Assembly: GCA_964019135.1 (NCBI GenBank)
Contig: OZ025248.1
Coordinates: forward strand, 72,174,119-72,238,118
DNA: 64,000 nt
Origin: Arenicola marina
Lineage: Eukaryota > Annelida > Polychaeta > Arenicolidae
Reading direction: 5' to 3'
Positions 63,574 through 64,000 of this stretch are shown piece after piece. The translations under genes and the position numbers were made by a program. The notes beneath the pieces were generated by a model. The model saw only the letters and a program-made list of their open reading frames with translations. It did no database searches and was not told the DNA's origin. Every line of letters begins with the position of its first letter. Position 1 is the stretch's first letter.

Positions 63574-64000
63574 GTATGTGTCTCAGGGCTCTTTCAGTTC
63601 GCCTTTTGTATTCAGTTTTTGTTTGGTATGTTTTCTTTAGTATTTCTACTGTGTCCTTCCTATTTAATTGTTGTTAATGTTTGACATTTTAGATGTTCAG
63701 ACTCAATGGCATCTATGTCAACTTTCTATGTGATACGTGTTTCTCGCATGTTTTTCTCCATTGCAGCGTGCGTGCTCCTTGAAGAGCTGATACTGGCTTG
63801 TCACCTATTATCGACCATTCTCTCATGGCCGATTTTCTTTATTAAATTATGCCTCCTGTTCGTTCCATTTTTGTTTCTATCCATCTCTCAACCAGCTCAC
63901 TTGCGGCAAACGCAGACTTTTACCACTGCGGCAAGGCAATCATGTCATTCAACGTTACATGTGAATGTTTCTTGATGAACATGATCAACTGACGAATAAT
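63574..64000. other. Start of intron 15
   Basis: T-rich unique sequence. An acceptor-like TCTCCATTGCAG ends near 63766, but what follows reads ACVLLEELILACHLL in phase and is not like tomosyn. The next exon is probably beyond the window. Confidence 0.5.

Noticed and set aside
63767-63850. Next tomosyn exon after exon 15
   Set aside because: Acceptor-like CAG and phase are acceptable, but the translation (ACVLLEELILACHLL) does not resemble tomosyn, and a convincing donor was not seen.

Overview
The window is eukaryotic, animal-type genomic DNA. It holds an internal stretch of one plus-strand gene with GT-AG introns, together with SINEs, MITEs and very long minisatellites. Translated exons joined across phase-consistent splice sites match tomosyn (syntaxin-binding protein 5, STXBP5/STXBP5L, the neuronal branch of the Lgl family) from THPGPVVHISDNP, through the LLGL-domain region, to KMSRK in the variable linker. 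The first exons (N-terminal propeller blades) and the last ones (rest of the second propeller and the R-SNARE tail) lie outside the window. The species cannot be named from the sequence; a marine invertebrate is my guess only.

Layout: fifteen distinct exons are supported, about 2.9 kb of coding sequence: 4043-4106, 8913-8996, 15617-15740 (repeated at 29821-29944), 37477-37552, 43758-43912, 44467-44539, 49029-49176, 49647-49714, 50050-50090, 50568-50767, 51447-51599, 54444-54589, 54852-54940, 58790-58917 and 62244-63573. All phases agree from one exon to the next if exon 3 is counted once. Roughly 34 kb of the 64 kb is tandem repeat (unit lengths 5, 14, 15, 20, 22, 27, 28, 29, 38, 43, 45, 50, 55-57, about 67, 101 and 163 bp). 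The arrays fill the long introns in 1-48.8 kb and 57.5-61 kb. Between 49 and 57.4 kb the introns are short and carry tRNA-derived SINEs and one MITE instead. No second protein gene was found; the long open frames elsewhere are minisatellites with no stop codons.

Assembly warning: 13.9-24.06 kb and 25.44-35.87 kb are two near-identical copies of the same intron-exon-intron segment. They differ mainly in minisatellite copy number, and a 200-N gap begins exactly where the first copy ends. The two identical 124-bp exons cannot both be spliced in without a frameshift and early stop. The simplest reading is two haplotypes placed in series (false duplication), not a biological exon duplication.

Most interesting biology: tandem duplication has repeatedly involved splice signals in this gene. 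The likely branch point of exon 1 lies inside the last unit of a 50-bp satellite. Exon 5 is preceded by several decayed copies of its own acceptor and first codons. The 3' end of exon 13 is duplicated downstream at a 66-bp period. A (CCCTT)n tract of about 769 bp ends in a consensus-like CAG acceptor. A 45-bp array carries TACTAAC in most units. The tomosyn linker is encoded by an unusually large 443-codon exon.
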